Positions 35,287 through 44,888 of a stretch of DNA of 64,000 nt are shown here, piece by piece. This DNA is from Mediterraneibacter massiliensis (GTDB taxonomy: Bacteria > Bacillota > Clostridia > Lachnospirales > Lachnospiraceae). The translations under genes and the position numbers were made by a program. Below the pieces are notes generated by a model that saw only the letters and a program-made list of their open reading frames with translations, searched no databases and was not told the origin of the DNA. Position 1 is the first letter of the stretch. Each line of letters starts with the position of its first letter. Location: NCBI RefSeq assembly GCF_001487105.1, contig NZ_LN913001.1, positions 237,295-301,294 of the forward strand. Direction: 5' to 3'.

Positions 35287-35976
35287 ATGGGTCTGGAAAC
35301 AATACAAGGAACTGATAAGTCTTTGCCGGAACTGGTAGCAGGGCAGATCGCCGGTCTGATAGCAGACAATGAATACAAAAAGGGAGAGAAATTGCCGAAT
35401 GAATTTCAGCTTGCCCAATCTTTGCATGTGGGAAGAGGAACGATCCGGGAGGCGATCAAGATCCTCGTATCCAGAAATGTTGTGGAGATACGACGTGGAC
35501 TTGGCACTTTTGTCGCTGAGAAGCCGGGGCTTGTCTCCGACCCACTGGGATTGGAATTTATGAAGAATAAGAAGAAGCTGACAAAAGATCTTCTGGAAGT
35601 GCGGAGTATGATAGAACCGGAGATCGCGGCGCTGGCTGCAAAAAGAGCAACCGAGAGCGATATTGAAAAAATCCTGGCTGCATGTCAGGCGGTAGAAGTA
35701 AAGATCTGCAGCGGAGAATCTTTTGAGGAGGAAGATATGGACTTCCATAAGCTGATCGCCAAAAGCAGTAAGAATCAGGTTGTGCTGAATGTTCTGCCGG
35801 TGATCCATTCTGCAATAAAAGAACTGGTCGAAGTGACCAATGCGGGACTGACAGAACAGACAGTCCGAACACACCGGATGGTGGCAGATGCGATTGCCCA
35901 GAGAAATCCGCAGAAAGCGAGAGAGGCGATGCTGGCACATATGCTGTACAATAAAGAATATCTGGTGAAACATTAA
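35287..35976 (+). CDS. GntR/FadR-family (FCD) transcriptional regulator, copy 1
   Basis: A 229-residue regulator. An N-terminal winged helix (EYKKGEKLPNEFQLAQSLHVGRGTIREAIKIL, about 30-62, then RRGLGTFV) is followed by an FCD ligand domain with DLLEVRSMIEPEIAALAA and metal-type histidines (DFHKLIA, THRMVADAI). Such regulators sense sugar acids or other carboxylates. It is divergent from the dehydrogenase/LarA operon and upstream of the ABC importer operon. AGGAGTGGAAAT precedes the ATG. Confidence 0.9.
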   Translation: MGLETIQGTDKSLPELVAGQIAGLIADNEYKKGEKLPNEFQLAQSLHVGRGTIREAIKILVSRNVVEIRRGLGTFVAEKPGLVSDPLGLEFMKNKKKLTKDLLEVRSMIEPEIAALAAKRATESDIEKILAACQAVEVKICSGESFEEEDMDFHKLIAKSSKNQVVLNVLPVIHSAIKELVEVTNAGLTEQTVRTHRMVADAIAQRNPQKAREAMLAHMLYNKEYLVKH

Positions 35977-35982
35977 ATACAG

Positions 35983-36029
35983 ACCGCAGGTTTTCTGAAA
36001 GAAATAAGAAGGAAAACCTGCGGTTTTTT
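35983..36029 (+). terminator. Terminator after the first GntR gene
   Basis: ACCGCAGGTTTTC (35983-35995) pairs with GAAAACCTGCGGT (36012-36024), followed by TTTTT. Confidence 0.88.
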
Positions 36030-36194
36030 AGTGAGAGCGTGCTGGCAGAAGCTTTCGTCTATAAAAACAGTAAAATAGTAACGAAAATCCGTATGCATAG
36101 TGCGAAATGGACAGAAAATCATAACAAAATGGACAGATGAAAAAGTGACTGATGGAAAAAGTGATAAAAAATCAAAAAAAACAACGGAGTATTA
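36030..36194. other. Intergenic DNA before the importer promoter
   Basis: AT-rich with no gene. AAATGGACAGA occurs twice (about 36105 and 36128), possibly part of a regulatory site; nothing else stands out. Confidence 0.4.
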
Positions 36195-36231
36195 TTGACA
36201 AAATATACAAAGAGTGCTATTGTATACAATA
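36195..36231 (+). promoter_or_regulatory. Promoter and GntR-type operator of the sugar-acid ABC operon
   Basis: TTGACA (36195-36200), a 17-base spacer and TATTGT (36218-36223) form the promoter. The -10 is the left half of a perfect 14-bp palindrome TATTGTATACAATA (36218-36231). A protein bound there would block RNA polymerase directly. The same TGTATACA core overlaps the -10 at 44912-44917. Confidence 0.85.
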
Positions 36232-36295
36232 AGTAATACATATACGCATGCAAAGATGTATTATACAATGTCAGTAAAAAGAAAAGGAGAACGTT

Positions 36296-37312
36296 ATGAA
36301 AAAGAAAATCGTGTCATTGTTTTTAGTGGGAGCTATGGTTGCAGCAACAGCCGTAGGATGTGGAAGTGTAAAGACAGATAATGAGGCAGGCGGAAGTTCC
36401 GATAAAGCTGAAAAGGCAGCAGGAAAAGATGCTTATGCTGATGATATCAAAATTGCATTTTTGCCAAACGTAATCGGTGATTCTTGTGCAGCTGCATGGG
36501 CAGAAGGTATGGAATCTTATCTGAACAACTTCTCAAATGTAACATTTGACGTATATGATGGAGAGGCATCTGTTGATACAGAAGTACAGATCATGGATGA
36601 ATTGATCAATCAGAAGTATGATGCAATCATTCTGCAGGCAACGGATGCGGCAGGACTTGCTTCTTCTGTAGACAAAGCAGAAGCTGCCGGTATTCCGGTT
36701 ATTACATGTAATTTGGATGCAGATACTACTCATGCAGGCTTGGTAGCAGGAGTTGATGTTGAAGCAGGTGAAAAGATTGCAGAAGCAATTGGCGAGAGTC
36801 TTGGCGGAGAAGGAAAAGTTGTCATTATTTCTGCTACACCGGGAGCAACAAAAGGTGAGAATATCGATAAAGGTTTTAAAGCAGTTATGGAAGAAACATA
36901 TCCGAATATCGAAATTTTGGATGAACAGTCTGGTGAATGGCTGACAGAAAATGCCAACACAGTTATGACAGACTTCCTTACAAAATATTCTGAGATTGAT
37001 GCAGTTCTCTGCCACAATGACGCTATGGCTGAAGGTGCAGCAGAAGCGGTAAAAGCAGCAGGAAGAGAAATGCAGGTATGGGGTGTTGACGGTGAATCTA
37101 AGATGTTAGAGTACATCGAGCAGGGACTCTGTACAGGAACAGTTTATACAAACGCACAGACACAGGGCGTTGCGTGTGCGCAGTTTGCTATGTATGCAAT
37201 AGAAACAGGAAGTCTGGCAAGTACATTGAGCGAAACACCTGTAGTGAAGATGGCACCGGTTGTAGTAACAGCAGACAATGTAGCTGAAATCACAGAGGAT
37301 ATGCGTTGGTAA
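36296..37312 (+). CDS. Rbs-type ABC substrate-binding lipoprotein
   Basis: A 338-residue lipoprotein: the signal peptide ends at the lipobox TAVGCG (Cys about 22), a short polar linker follows, then a type I periplasmic-binding fold (IKIAFLPNVIGDSCAAAWAEGMESYL, DAIILQATDAAGLASSVDKAEAAGIPVI, DAVLCHNDAMAEGAAEAVK). Binds a sugar-like ligand outside the cell. First gene of a long operon with two permeases, an ATPase, hydrolases and a second transporter. ATG follows AAAAGGAGAACGTT. Confidence 0.92.
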   Translation: MKKKIVSLFLVGAMVAATAVGCGSVKTDNEAGGSSDKAEKAAGKDAYADDIKIAFLPNVIGDSCAAAWAEGMESYLNNFSNVTFDVYDGEASVDTEVQIMDELINQKYDAIILQATDAAGLASSVDKAEAAGIPVITCNLDADTTHAGLVAGVDVEAGEKIAEAIGESLGGEGKVVIISATPGATKGENIDKGFKAVMEETYPNIEILDEQSGEWLTENANTVMTDFLTKYSEIDAVLCHNDAMAEGAAEAVKAAGREMQVWGVDGESKMLEYIEQGLCTGTVYTNAQTQGVACAQFAMYAIETGSLASTLSETPVVKMAPVVVTADNVAEITEDMRW

Positions 37313-37378
37313 TTCATTAGAGCAAAAGCAGTATAACAGCAGATTAGCAGTCGGCTGTAAGGTAGGAGGAATATACTT

Positions 37379-38392
37379 ATGAGACAGGAAAATATGCGGC
37401 GTCTGATATCGGTCGCATCGTTGGTGATCATCATGCTTGTATTTGGGCTGACCAGCGATTCATTTTTCACGGCGGATAATATGCTGAACATTTTAAGAGA
37501 ATGTGCGGTTACCGGTATTATCGCCATCGGCGTGACATTTGTTATCATTACAGCGGGGATCGATCTATCGACCGGCGCAGCCGTAGGCTTTGCAGGTATG
37601 CTTTGTGCTAATCTGCTGTATAATTATCAGTTGTCGGCAGGACTGATAATGGTAATTTCCATTTTAACAGGACTTGCATGTGGTGTGTTAAATGGTTTTA
37701 TTGTAACGAAATTAAGAGTACCAGAATTTATTGCAACTTTATCTACACAGTATCTGTTCCGTTCGATGGTGTTTGTTTTTGCGATCCGGGAAGCCGGAGT
37801 CATCAGCAATAAGAAGATCGAAGACCCGGGCATCCTGATCATGGGAGGAAGCATCAACGGAATTTATCTTGTGACAATAGCCTTTGTGCTTTTGGCAGTG
37901 ATCGGACAGATTATTTTAAAAAAGACAAAATTCGGTACATATGTGTATGCTACAGGCGCCAACAGAAAATCAGCTGAATTATCCGGTATCAATACGGATA
38001 AGGTCCGCTGGATGGTATTTATCCTTACCGGTTTTCTGTGTGGTGTAGCAGCAATCTTCCAGATCGGAAGAGTAGGAAGTGTGACGACAGACTTAGGAAC
38101 GGGTTTGGAATTTGATATCATTGCAGCAGTAGTTATCGGCGGATGCGCATTTGCGGGAGGTCGAGGAGATGTGTTCGGCTCTGCGGTAGGCGCTATTTTC
38201 ATGGCAGTATTGCAGAATGGTATATTGAAGTATAACCTTCCGACAGCTGCCCAACTGGTAGTAAAGGGAGTTGTTATCGTTATTATGATTATCTTTGATG
38301 CGGTATATAATGATATCATGCAGAAACGTATCCAGAGGAAAGCAAGAGAAGACGATACAGAATCAGCAAAAATGGCAGGAGGTGAAGCGTAA
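37379..38392 (+). CDS. Rbs-type ABC permease, first
   Basis: A 337-residue permease with about nine membrane helices; GVTFVIITAGIDLSTGAAVGFAGM and the ATPase-contact loop YVYATGANRKSAELSGINTDKV (about 184-205) are typical of RbsC. TAGGAGGAATATACTT precedes the ATG. It overlaps the ATPase gene by one base. Confidence 0.92.
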   Translation: MRQENMRRLISVASLVIIMLVFGLTSDSFFTADNMLNILRECAVTGIIAIGVTFVIITAGIDLSTGAAVGFAGMLCANLLYNYQLSAGLIMVISILTGLACGVLNGFIVTKLRVPEFIATLSTQYLFRSMVFVFAIREAGVISNKKIEDPGILIMGGSINGIYLVTIAFVLLAVIGQIILKKTKFGTYVYATGANRKSAELSGINTDKVRWMVFILTGFLCGVAAIFQIGRVGSVTTDLGTGLEFDIIAAVVIGGCAFAGGRGDVFGSAVGAIFMAVLQNGILKYNLPTAAQLVVKGVVIVIMIIFDAVYNDIMQKRIQRKAREDDTESAKMAGGEA

Positions 38393-39903
38393 TGTCAGCA
38401 TTATTAGAAATGAAAGATATTGAGAAAAGCTTCAATGAATCTCCTGTATTGAAGAAAGTGGATTTTTCTGTGGAAGCAGGTGAAGTACATGCGCTCATGG
38501 GAGAAAATGGAGCCGGTAAATCTACTCTGATCAAGATCCTGACAGGGATATATCCAAAGGACGGAGGGCAGATCTACTGGAACGGACAGCCGGTGGAGAT
38601 CAATAACAGAAACGACGCTTCTAAATTAGGGATTGGCGTTATCTATCAGGAACTGAGTCTGATCCCGACATTGACAGTCATGCAGAATGTGATGCTCGGC
38701 AAAGAAGAAAGCAAGGCCGGATTTGTCAGTGCCAGAAAGATGCGAAAAAGAGTTTCCGAATTGATCAATAAATATGGTTTTGGAATCAAACCGGATGCAA
38801 TCGTAGAAACATTGACGATCGCACAGAGACAGACCATCGAGATACTGAAAGCCTTAAGTGAAGAATCCAAACTGATCATCATGGATGAACCTACGGCTTC
38901 TCTGAGTACAAAAGAATCGGACGCTTTGTTCGGGATCATCGAGCAGCTGCGTAAAGACGGAGTAAGCGTCATTTATATCTCGCACCGTCTGGAAGAAGTA
39001 TATCGTCTGTCCGACAGGCTTACTGTTCTGCGGGACGGCGCAAGAGTTGCAACACTTACAAAAGAACAGATCATTCCGGCGGAAGTAGTCCGTCTTATGA
39101 TCGGAAAAGAATTGAGTGAGGCAACAGCCTCAAATAATCTGACAACGTCAGATAAACCGGTCAGATTGAAAGTAGATAATCTGACGAAAAAAGGAATCTT
39201 TAAAAACATCAGTTTTGATATACATGAAGGCGAGATCGTCGGATTTGCCGGACTGGTCGGAGCCGGAAGAACCGAAGTGATGCGCTGTATCTATGGAGCA
39301 GATCCGTGCGACAGCGGTACGGTGGAATTTGAAGGCAAACCCTTAGCAAGAAAAATCACAGACAGTATCAAAAACGGTTTCGGCTTTGTGCCGGAAGACA
39401 GAAGAAATCAAGGGTTTACACCGCTTTTGTCTATTGAGCGGAATGTAGCCCTGACGAATTATGATACATTGGCAGCCAGCGGATTTGTAAAGAGCGGAAA
39501 AGAAAAAGAACTGGGAAAAGAGATGGTAGATCGATTGAATATCAAGCCGAATAATCCGCTGATCCCAGTGGGGAATCTTTCCGGAGGAAACCAGCAGAAG
39601 GCAGTTCTTGCAAAATGGCTGAGCCGTGATCTGAAGCTGCTGATCATCGACGAGCCTACGGCAGGTATCGATATCGGCGCAAAAGAAGAAATCTACAAGA
39701 TTTTGGAAGAATTGGCTGCACATGGTACATCTGTTATCATGGTATCCTCTGATCTGCAGGAACTTCTGCGGGTATCACAGAGAATCATTGTCATGAGAAA
39801 AGGTGAGATATTTACAGAATTCTCAAGCGGCAAGATCACACAGGAAGACATTCTGATGGCAGAGTCAGGAATTCTCACGAAGGAGGCAGGAAAAGATGAA
39901 TAA
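38392..39903 (+). CDS. Rbs-type ABC ATPase (two domains)
   Basis: A 503-residue tandem ATPase. Domain one: GENGAGKSTLIKIL (Walker A, about 36-49), LTIAQRQTIEILKAL, IIMDEPTASLS. Domain two: GLVGAGRTEVMRCIYG, LSGGNQQKAVLAKWL, IIDEPTAGIDIGAK. This is the RbsA architecture, and it should serve both permeases in the operon. Overlaps the second permease gene by 8 bases. Confidence 0.94.
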   Translation: MSALLEMKDIEKSFNESPVLKKVDFSVEAGEVHALMGENGAGKSTLIKILTGIYPKDGGQIYWNGQPVEINNRNDASKLGIGVIYQELSLIPTLTVMQNVMLGKEESKAGFVSARKMRKRVSELINKYGFGIKPDAIVETLTIAQRQTIEILKALSEESKLIIMDEPTASLSTKESDALFGIIEQLRKDGVSVIYISHRLEEVYRLSDRLTVLRDGARVATLTKEQIIPAEVVRLMIGKELSEATASNNLTTSDKPVRLKVDNLTKKGIFKNISFDIHEGEIVGFAGLVGAGRTEVMRCIYGADPCDSGTVEFEGKPLARKITDSIKNGFGFVPEDRRNQGFTPLLSIERNVALTNYDTLAASGFVKSGKEKELGKEMVDRLNIKPNNPLIPVGNLSGGNQQKAVLAKWLSRDLKLLIIDEPTAGIDIGAKEEIYKILEELAAHGTSVIMVSSDLQELLRVSQRIIVMRKGEIFTEFSSGKITQEDILMAESGILTKEAGKDE

Positions 39904-40906
39904 GGATAAGGCAAAAAAACTGTTTGGGAAATCCCAGAGATTGTGGATTCTCGTAGCTATCATGCTGGTTCTTACGATCCTTCAGCCGGGTGTGTTCTTG
40001 ACGGGAGCAAATATGAAAAGTATCCTGTTGTCGATTTCTGTCTACGGAATCATGGTCTGTGGAACGATCTTCCCGATCCTGCTGGGGGGGATCGACTTAT
40101 CGGTCGGCGCAGTTGCAGCAGCGGCAGGAGCTCTTGCCGTTACGCAGATCGTAAAACATGAGTATTCCACAACTGGGGTTATTATTGGTGTGGCAGGCGG
40201 ACTGCTTCTTGGATGTGCTGTCGGGCTGGTTCATGGGCTGATCGTTACACAGTTTGGTGTACCGGCATTTTTGATCACGCTGGCATCCCAGAATATTGTA
40301 TATGGTATAGCCCAGCTTTTGACTGGAAACAATGTTATCCCTTGTATGAAACCGGCATCCTTTGCATTTCTTGGAGGAGGCAGATTGTTAGGGATTCCGT
40401 TCTCTGTTTATATTATGGCACTCATGGCAGTTCTGTCATACATTATATTAAATAAGACGGTGTTTGGACGAAATGTGTATGCAGTAGGAGGCAATCCGGA
40501 AGCGTGCCGGCTCTCCGGTGTAAGGAGTCGTCTGGTAACGATCGCTGCTTATGTAGCGTCCGGCTTCACGGCAGCTCTTGCTGGAATCGTGTTGGCAAGT
40601 ATGAACCGTCAGGCAATCGCAAAGGCAGCACAGGGATATGATAACTTCGTACTGACAGCTTTAGTTGTCGGCGGAGCGTCTCTGATGGGCGGTGAAGGTT
40701 CTGTCCTGGCAGCTATATGGGGAGCGTTCCTGGTAGGCGTTGTACAAAATGGTCTGCGTCTGATGGGCGTGGCATCTGACTACCATGGCATTTTCAAATG
40801 TATTGTTATCATAGCGGCGGTTGCTTTGGATGCCCATGTAAGATACAAGAAGAGTGGTCTGCAAAAAGGCGGCTTGCTCAAGAAAAAAGCAAAAGCAGCA
40901 GAATAA
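39896..40906 (+). CDS. Rbs-type ABC permease, second
   Basis: A 336-residue RbsC-like permease, with GGIDLSVGAVAAAAGALAV and the loop NVYAVGGNPEACRLSGVRSRLV (about 191-212). Two different permease genes flank one ATPase, so the channel is probably a heterodimer rather than the RbsC homodimer. The start overlaps the end of the ATPase gene, preceded by GAAGGAGGCAGG. Confidence 0.92.
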   Translation: MNKDKAKKLFGKSQRLWILVAIMLVLTILQPGVFLTGANMKSILLSISVYGIMVCGTIFPILLGGIDLSVGAVAAAAGALAVTQIVKHEYSTTGVIIGVAGGLLLGCAVGLVHGLIVTQFGVPAFLITLASQNIVYGIAQLLTGNNVIPCMKPASFAFLGGGRLLGIPFSVYIMALMAVLSYIILNKTVFGRNVYAVGGNPEACRLSGVRSRLVTIAAYVASGFTAALAGIVLASMNRQAIAKAAQGYDNFVLTALVVGGASLMGGEGSVLAAIWGAFLVGVVQNGLRLMGVASDYHGIFKCIVIIAAVALDAHVRYKKSGLQKGGLLKKKAKAAE

Positions 40907-40922
40907 AAAGTGAGGTGGGATT

Positions 40923-41834
40923 ATGAAGATCATAGATGCACACGTGCATGTATTTGAAAATCTGCAGGGGTTCCGAGGAGAAGGCGAGCTGACTGCGATC
41001 GGGAACGGCAAAGGCAGATGGGCAAATGGAGATATCATAGAGATGATCCCGGAAGGTCTGGGAGATAAAGGATTTACCTATGAAACATGCCATAGAGTCC
41101 TAAAAGAAAACGGAGTAGAAAAGGCTGTGCTCCTGCAGGGAAGCTTCTATGGATTTGCCAATGAGTATGTGGCAGAAGCAATGCGTGCATATCCGGATAT
41201 GTTTGTAGGAGCAGGTACATTCGACCCTATGGCAAGATATGCGGATCAGATTTATGACAGGCTGACTCAGGAACTTCAGTTTCCAATCATAAAATTTGAG
41301 ACAAGTACCGGCGGCGGATTCATGTCCTACCATCATACATTTGATATTGCCGAGGTATTTATGCCCACGGCAAAAAAATGCGAAAAAAATGCACAAGTGC
41401 TTGTCCTGGATATAGGAAGTCCGGGAATGAGCAGTTTCCAGCCGGAAGGCGTAAGGAAGATCGCATTGGAGTGTCCGGGACTGAAAGTAGTTGTCTGCCA
41501 TCTGCTGGCGCCTACGCTCGCAGATAAGGACACGGATTATCTGAAGGAAAGCATGGAAACACTGGCTCTTCCGAATATCTATTTTGATCTGGCTGCGGTG
41601 CCGTTTAATGTACAGCCGGAAACATATCCTTTCCCGACAGGACTTGCGTTTATTAAATCTGCGAAGGATATCGTAGGAGTGGATAAATTGATGTGGGGAA
41701 CGGACGTGCCATCCGTATTGATCCAGAATTCTTATCAGAAGTTGACAGAGTACATTACAGAGGGTAATATCTTTACAGAGGATGAACTGGAAAAAGTTTA
41801 CTATAAAAATGCGTTAGAGGTGTATCCCTTTTGA
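40923..41834 (+). CDS. Amidohydrolase-family (TIM-barrel) hydrolase
   Basis: A 303-residue Amidohydro_2 protein. It opens with IIDAHVHVFE (metal His-x-His, about 6-8), has a mid-barrel His in KVVVCHLLAPT (about 188-194) and the late Asp in MWGTDVPS (about 258-265). Relatives include sugar lactonases and decarboxylases of carboxylate pathways. Inside this sugar-acid operon a lactonase role is attractive but unproven. GTGAGGTGGGATT precedes ATG. The MFS gene starts at its stop codon. Confidence 0.82.
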   Translation: MKIIDAHVHVFENLQGFRGEGELTAIGNGKGRWANGDIIEMIPEGLGDKGFTYETCHRVLKENGVEKAVLLQGSFYGFANEYVAEAMRAYPDMFVGAGTFDPMARYADQIYDRLTQELQFPIIKFETSTGGGFMSYHHTFDIAEVFMPTAKKCEKNAQVLVLDIGSPGMSSFQPEGVRKIALECPGLKVVVCHLLAPTLADKDTDYLKESMETLALPNIYFDLAAVPFNVQPETYPFPTGLAFIKSAKDIVGVDKLMWGTDVPSVLIQNSYQKLTEYITEGNIFTEDELEKVYYKNALEVYPF

Positions 41835-42988
41835 TGAAAGATAAAAAGGTACAGATGAAGTTGATTTTATTCTTGGTATGTGTATTCTGGTTTGGGCAAT
41901 ATGTGTATATTCCCTACCAGACGACATATCTGTCTGAAATCGGTGTTTCTGCTCATATGATCGGAGTGATCGTCGGAGCATACGGATTGGTACAGATATT
42001 TTTCCGTATTCCCGTAGGGCTGATGGCTGATATGGGCGGCGGGCATAAGAAGATTATTATGCTGGGTATATGCTGCGTAGGAATAGCATCCTTGATAAGG
42101 GTGCTATTTCCAAATGCGGCGGGATTTCTGGCAGCCAATCTGTTTTCGGGTCTGGGGGCTTCTGCCTGGATCTCTTATATGGTTTTTTACATGGAGTTTT
42201 ATGATGAGGAGAGCATCCAGACAGCGACCGGGAAAGTGATCGCGGCAAATAATACAGGGGTATTGATCGGATTTGTGATCAGTTCTATGCTGTATGCGCA
42301 TGTAGGAATGCGATGGATCTGCATATTCAGCATGGCAGCCGGGATGGTCGGGACGCTTTTAAGTATGGGGATCTATGAAAAGAAAAATACCGGAATCAAG
42401 GCGCAGAAAGCAGAATTGTTACAGCTGTTTGTCAATCGCAGACTTTTGTTTTTCTCCTGTCTGGCTCTTTTGCAGCAAGGGGTTCAGATGGCTACCTGCA
42501 TGTCTTTTACAACACAGGCAGTCAAGAAATTAGGAGCGGCAGGTTGGCAGGTAGGTGCGGCTTCTATTATTTATATCGTATTTGCGGTTTCTTTTTCTTA
42601 TCTGTCCGGGAAAAAACTTTTTATACGGATCGGACATGCGAAGATGGTACCGGTTGGTTTATTTATACAGGCTCTGTACTGTATACTTGTTCCGAATATG
42701 CGCAGTATTTATGGAATTTATTTTTGTCAGATTCTGGCGGCATTTGCAATGGGATTTTTATTTACATCGCTGACGAGTGAAAGCATGAAAGGAATTCCGA
42801 GGCAATATTATTCTACTGCCATGGGTATTTTTCAGGCTGTCTATGCCATAGGGATGACCGGTTTTCCGGTGATCGTGGGCAGTATAGAAACGGGCTGGAC
42901 AGAGCGGGCGGCTTTTTATTTCATGGCAGTGTGCCTGTTGGCAGGTCTGATTATGGCGCTTATTTTTTACAGAAGGGAGAAGGGATAA
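41834..42988 (+). CDS. MFS transporter
   Basis: A 384-residue protein with about twelve membrane helices. The loop RIPVGLMADMGGGHKKI matches the MFS G-x-x-x-D-R-x-G-R-type signature between helices 2 and 3 (about 55-71). The start ATG 41834 shares a base with the preceding stop (TGATG), giving tight coupling. It gives the operon a second transporter besides the ABC importer: perhaps an alternative substrate form or product export. Confidence 0.85.
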   Translation: MKDKKVQMKLILFLVCVFWFGQYVYIPYQTTYLSEIGVSAHMIGVIVGAYGLVQIFFRIPVGLMADMGGGHKKIIMLGICCVGIASLIRVLFPNAAGFLAANLFSGLGASAWISYMVFYMEFYDEESIQTATGKVIAANNTGVLIGFVISSMLYAHVGMRWICIFSMAAGMVGTLLSMGIYEKKNTGIKAQKAELLQLFVNRRLLFFSCLALLQQGVQMATCMSFTTQAVKKLGAAGWQVGAASIIYIVFAVSFSYLSGKKLFIRIGHAKMVPVGLFIQALYCILVPNMRSIYGIYFCQILAAFAMGFLFTSLTSESMKGIPRQYYSTAMGIFQAVYAIGMTGFPVIVGSIETGWTERAAFYFMAVCLLAGLIMALIFYRREKG

Positions 42989-43780
42989 ATGCATTTTGTG
43001 GATAAAGTTAAAATATGCGCACCGGCGGAAGGGCAAGTGGGTATTTTTTGGTTAGGGCAAGCAGGGTTTTTGCTGAAAAATAGTAAAAATGAAATCTTGG
43101 CAGTAGATCCCTATCTGTCGGATGCGGTAGAACGGATCTGCGGTTTAAAGCGGCTGATGATGCCTGTGTTAGAGCCGGAGGAATTGAATCCGGATGTGTT
43201 GGTGATCAGCCATCATGATGAGGATCATCTGGATATGGACATTATACCGGAGCTGATGCAGAGAAATATAGATACAAAGCTGCTGGCGCCTAAGACGGCG
43301 TATGATATGTGCTGTAAGGCGGGGATCGCACAAGATCAGTTAGTGCGATTTGATGAGGGGACACGATACATATGTGGCGGCTTTGAGATAGAGGCCGTGT
43401 TTGCAGATCATGGAGATCATGCGCCGGATGCGGTGGGAATGCTCATTCGTACAGAAGGACAGGTGTTTTATTTTTCCGGTGATACTTCCTATCAGTGTGA
43501 ACGGATGAAATATGCTGCTTTGCAGGATATAGATGTACTGATCGTGCCAATCAATGGTGAATATGGGAATATGAATGCGCTGGAGGCGGTGGAACTGGTG
43601 AATCTGGTAAAGCCGAAACTGACGATCCCCAGTCATTTTTGGACATTTATCCGGCATGGAAGCGAACCGTATATGTTTGACAGAGAGATGCGTTTGGAGG
43701 CAAAAGACAGTCCGTTCTATTTTATGTGCCAGGGGGAAGGTATACTCTGGAGCAAAGATGCAGGAGTCAAGAAGATGTAA
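42989..43780 (+). CDS. Metallo-beta-lactamase-fold hydrolase, UlaG-like lactonase
   Basis: A 263-residue enzyme. GQVGIFWLGQAGFLLK opens the fold, and ISHHDEDHLD (about 73-82) supplies the HxxxDH metal motif, with FADHGDHAPDA, YFSGDTSY and IPSHFWTF giving further ligands. Closest recognisable group: UlaG, L-ascorbate-6-phosphate lactonase. It starts directly after the MFS stop with AAGGGAGAAGGG upstream. A lactone-opening step fits the neighbouring sugar-acid enzymes. Confidence 0.82.
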   Translation: MHFVDKVKICAPAEGQVGIFWLGQAGFLLKNSKNEILAVDPYLSDAVERICGLKRLMMPVLEPEELNPDVLVISHHDEDHLDMDIIPELMQRNIDTKLLAPKTAYDMCCKAGIAQDQLVRFDEGTRYICGGFEIEAVFADHGDHAPDAVGMLIRTEGQVFYFSGDTSYQCERMKYAALQDIDVLIVPINGEYGNMNALEAVELVNLVKPKLTIPSHFWTFIRHGSEPYMFDREMRLEAKDSPFYFMCQGEGILWSKDAGVKKM

Positions 43781-43991
43781 CAGCATCTTTTGGCGATCGG
43801 CCAAACAGTGCAGAGGCATAGCGAACAGAAAGCAAAAAAGTAAGGCTGTATCATTTGCGGATAATATGGTATAATAATAAGTAAGGCATTTTGTGTGCGG
43901 ACGAATACGTATCGGATGTGCTCCCGTCCGGACTTGTGTTTTGATGGGATGATGGATGTTGAAGAAATAAAGGAGTATAGGCGGTAAAGAG
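43781..43991 (+). promoter_or_regulatory. Leader and probable promoter of the second GntR gene
   Basis: A TATAAT box at about 43871-43876 is preceded by a weak -35 (CTGTAT about 18 bases upstream). The leader then contains a hairpin formed by GCGGACG (about 43908) and CGTCCGGAC (about 43935). Confidence 0.45.
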
Positions 43992-44660
43992 ATGAAGAAA
44001 GAGTCCTTGAAGCAGCAGGCATATAATATAATTAAAAATAAGATCATAACGTGCAAGTATCCTCCCAATTTTCTTTTAAATGAAGAAAAGCTGAAAGAGG
44101 AGATTGGGGCAAGCAGAACCCCGATCCGGGATGCTCTTAGCAGGTTAGAGCAGGAAGATCTGGTGAGGATCTTGCCTAAAAAGGGAATCATGGTGTCCTC
44201 GCTTTCTATCCGAGAGATTAATTCGCTGTATGAAGCGCGCATGCTGATAGAGCCGTATGCAATCGCGCATTATGCAATTGATATTGCTAAGGAACGGTTC
44301 CAATATTATGAGAAGCGGATCCGAGAAATGGGAAAAAAGACACGTCAAGGAGAAGAAGTGCAGGATGATATATACGATCTTGACGACCAAATGCATCTGG
44401 AGATGATCAATGCGACAGAAAATGAGTATTTTAAAGCACTGTATGAACGGATCAGTTATCAGAACCAGCGGCTGCGGATCTTGTCTGGAGTGAAAAGCAA
44501 AGAGCGTCTTGAGGAGACACAAAGAGAGCATATTAAAATTATAGAAGCGTGTCTGGAAGAAAGATGGACGGATGCGGCAGATGCGATGAGGGAACATTTG
44601 GTTTGCTCGAAAAGGGCATCCTTTGCGACCATGATAGAAAGCGGCGATATGCTGCTGTAG
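43992..44660 (+). CDS. GntR-family (FCD) transcriptional regulator, copy 2
   Basis: A 222-residue regulator: winged helix (PPNFLLNEEKLKEEIGASRTPIRDALSRLEQEDLVRILPKKG, about 20-62) and FCD domain (EARMLIEPYAIAHYAID, DDQMHLEMINATENEYF, EHIKIIEACLE). It belongs to the A-S-R-T-P-I-R-D group, unlike copy 1. Lies between the importer operon and the second LarA operon, both of which carry TGTATACA over the -10 box, so it is a good candidate for binding that site. No strong ribosome site directly before the ATG. Confidence 0.88.
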   Translation: MKKESLKQQAYNIIKNKIITCKYPPNFLLNEEKLKEEIGASRTPIRDALSRLEQEDLVRILPKKGIMVSSLSIREINSLYEARMLIEPYAIAHYAIDIAKERFQYYEKRIREMGKKTRQGEEVQDDIYDLDDQMHLEMINATENEYFKALYERISYQNQRLRILSGVKSKERLEETQREHIKIIEACLEERWTDAADAMREHLVCSKRASFATMIESGDMLL

Positions 44661-44716
44661 ATATAGGAGAGAAGGCATTGATTCATGTATGTGGATCAAT
44701 GCCTTCTCTCCTATAT
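44661..44716 (+). terminator. Perfect 22-bp hairpin after the second GntR gene
   Basis: ATATAGGAGAGAAGGCATTGAT (44661-44682) is exactly complementary to 44695-44716, with a 12-base loop. There is no T tract after it, so it is either a weak terminator or an mRNA-stabilising end. It starts at the base after the stop codon. Confidence 0.6.
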
Positions 44717-44888
44717 AGGGTGTCTGCGTTGTTTGAAACTATACATATTTGGCATATATAGGGAGATTTTTGGCTTTTTTATATTCAAATATACCTAAAA
44801 ATCATGGCTGCAGATAGATTTTGCATTCATAAAGTCTATAAAAAAGAAGGATAAAAATATAAAAAATTAATTATTTTCTATAAAGTAA
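44717..44888. other. AT-rich intergenic DNA before the second LarA promoter
   Basis: No frame of interest and no convincing structure. Confidence 0.4.

Noticed and set aside
35097..35378. N-terminal extension of the first zinc dehydrogenase to 35378
   Set aside because: The extension crosses both divergent promoters and the operator and overlaps the GntR gene; ATG 35096 has a perfect AGGAGG.
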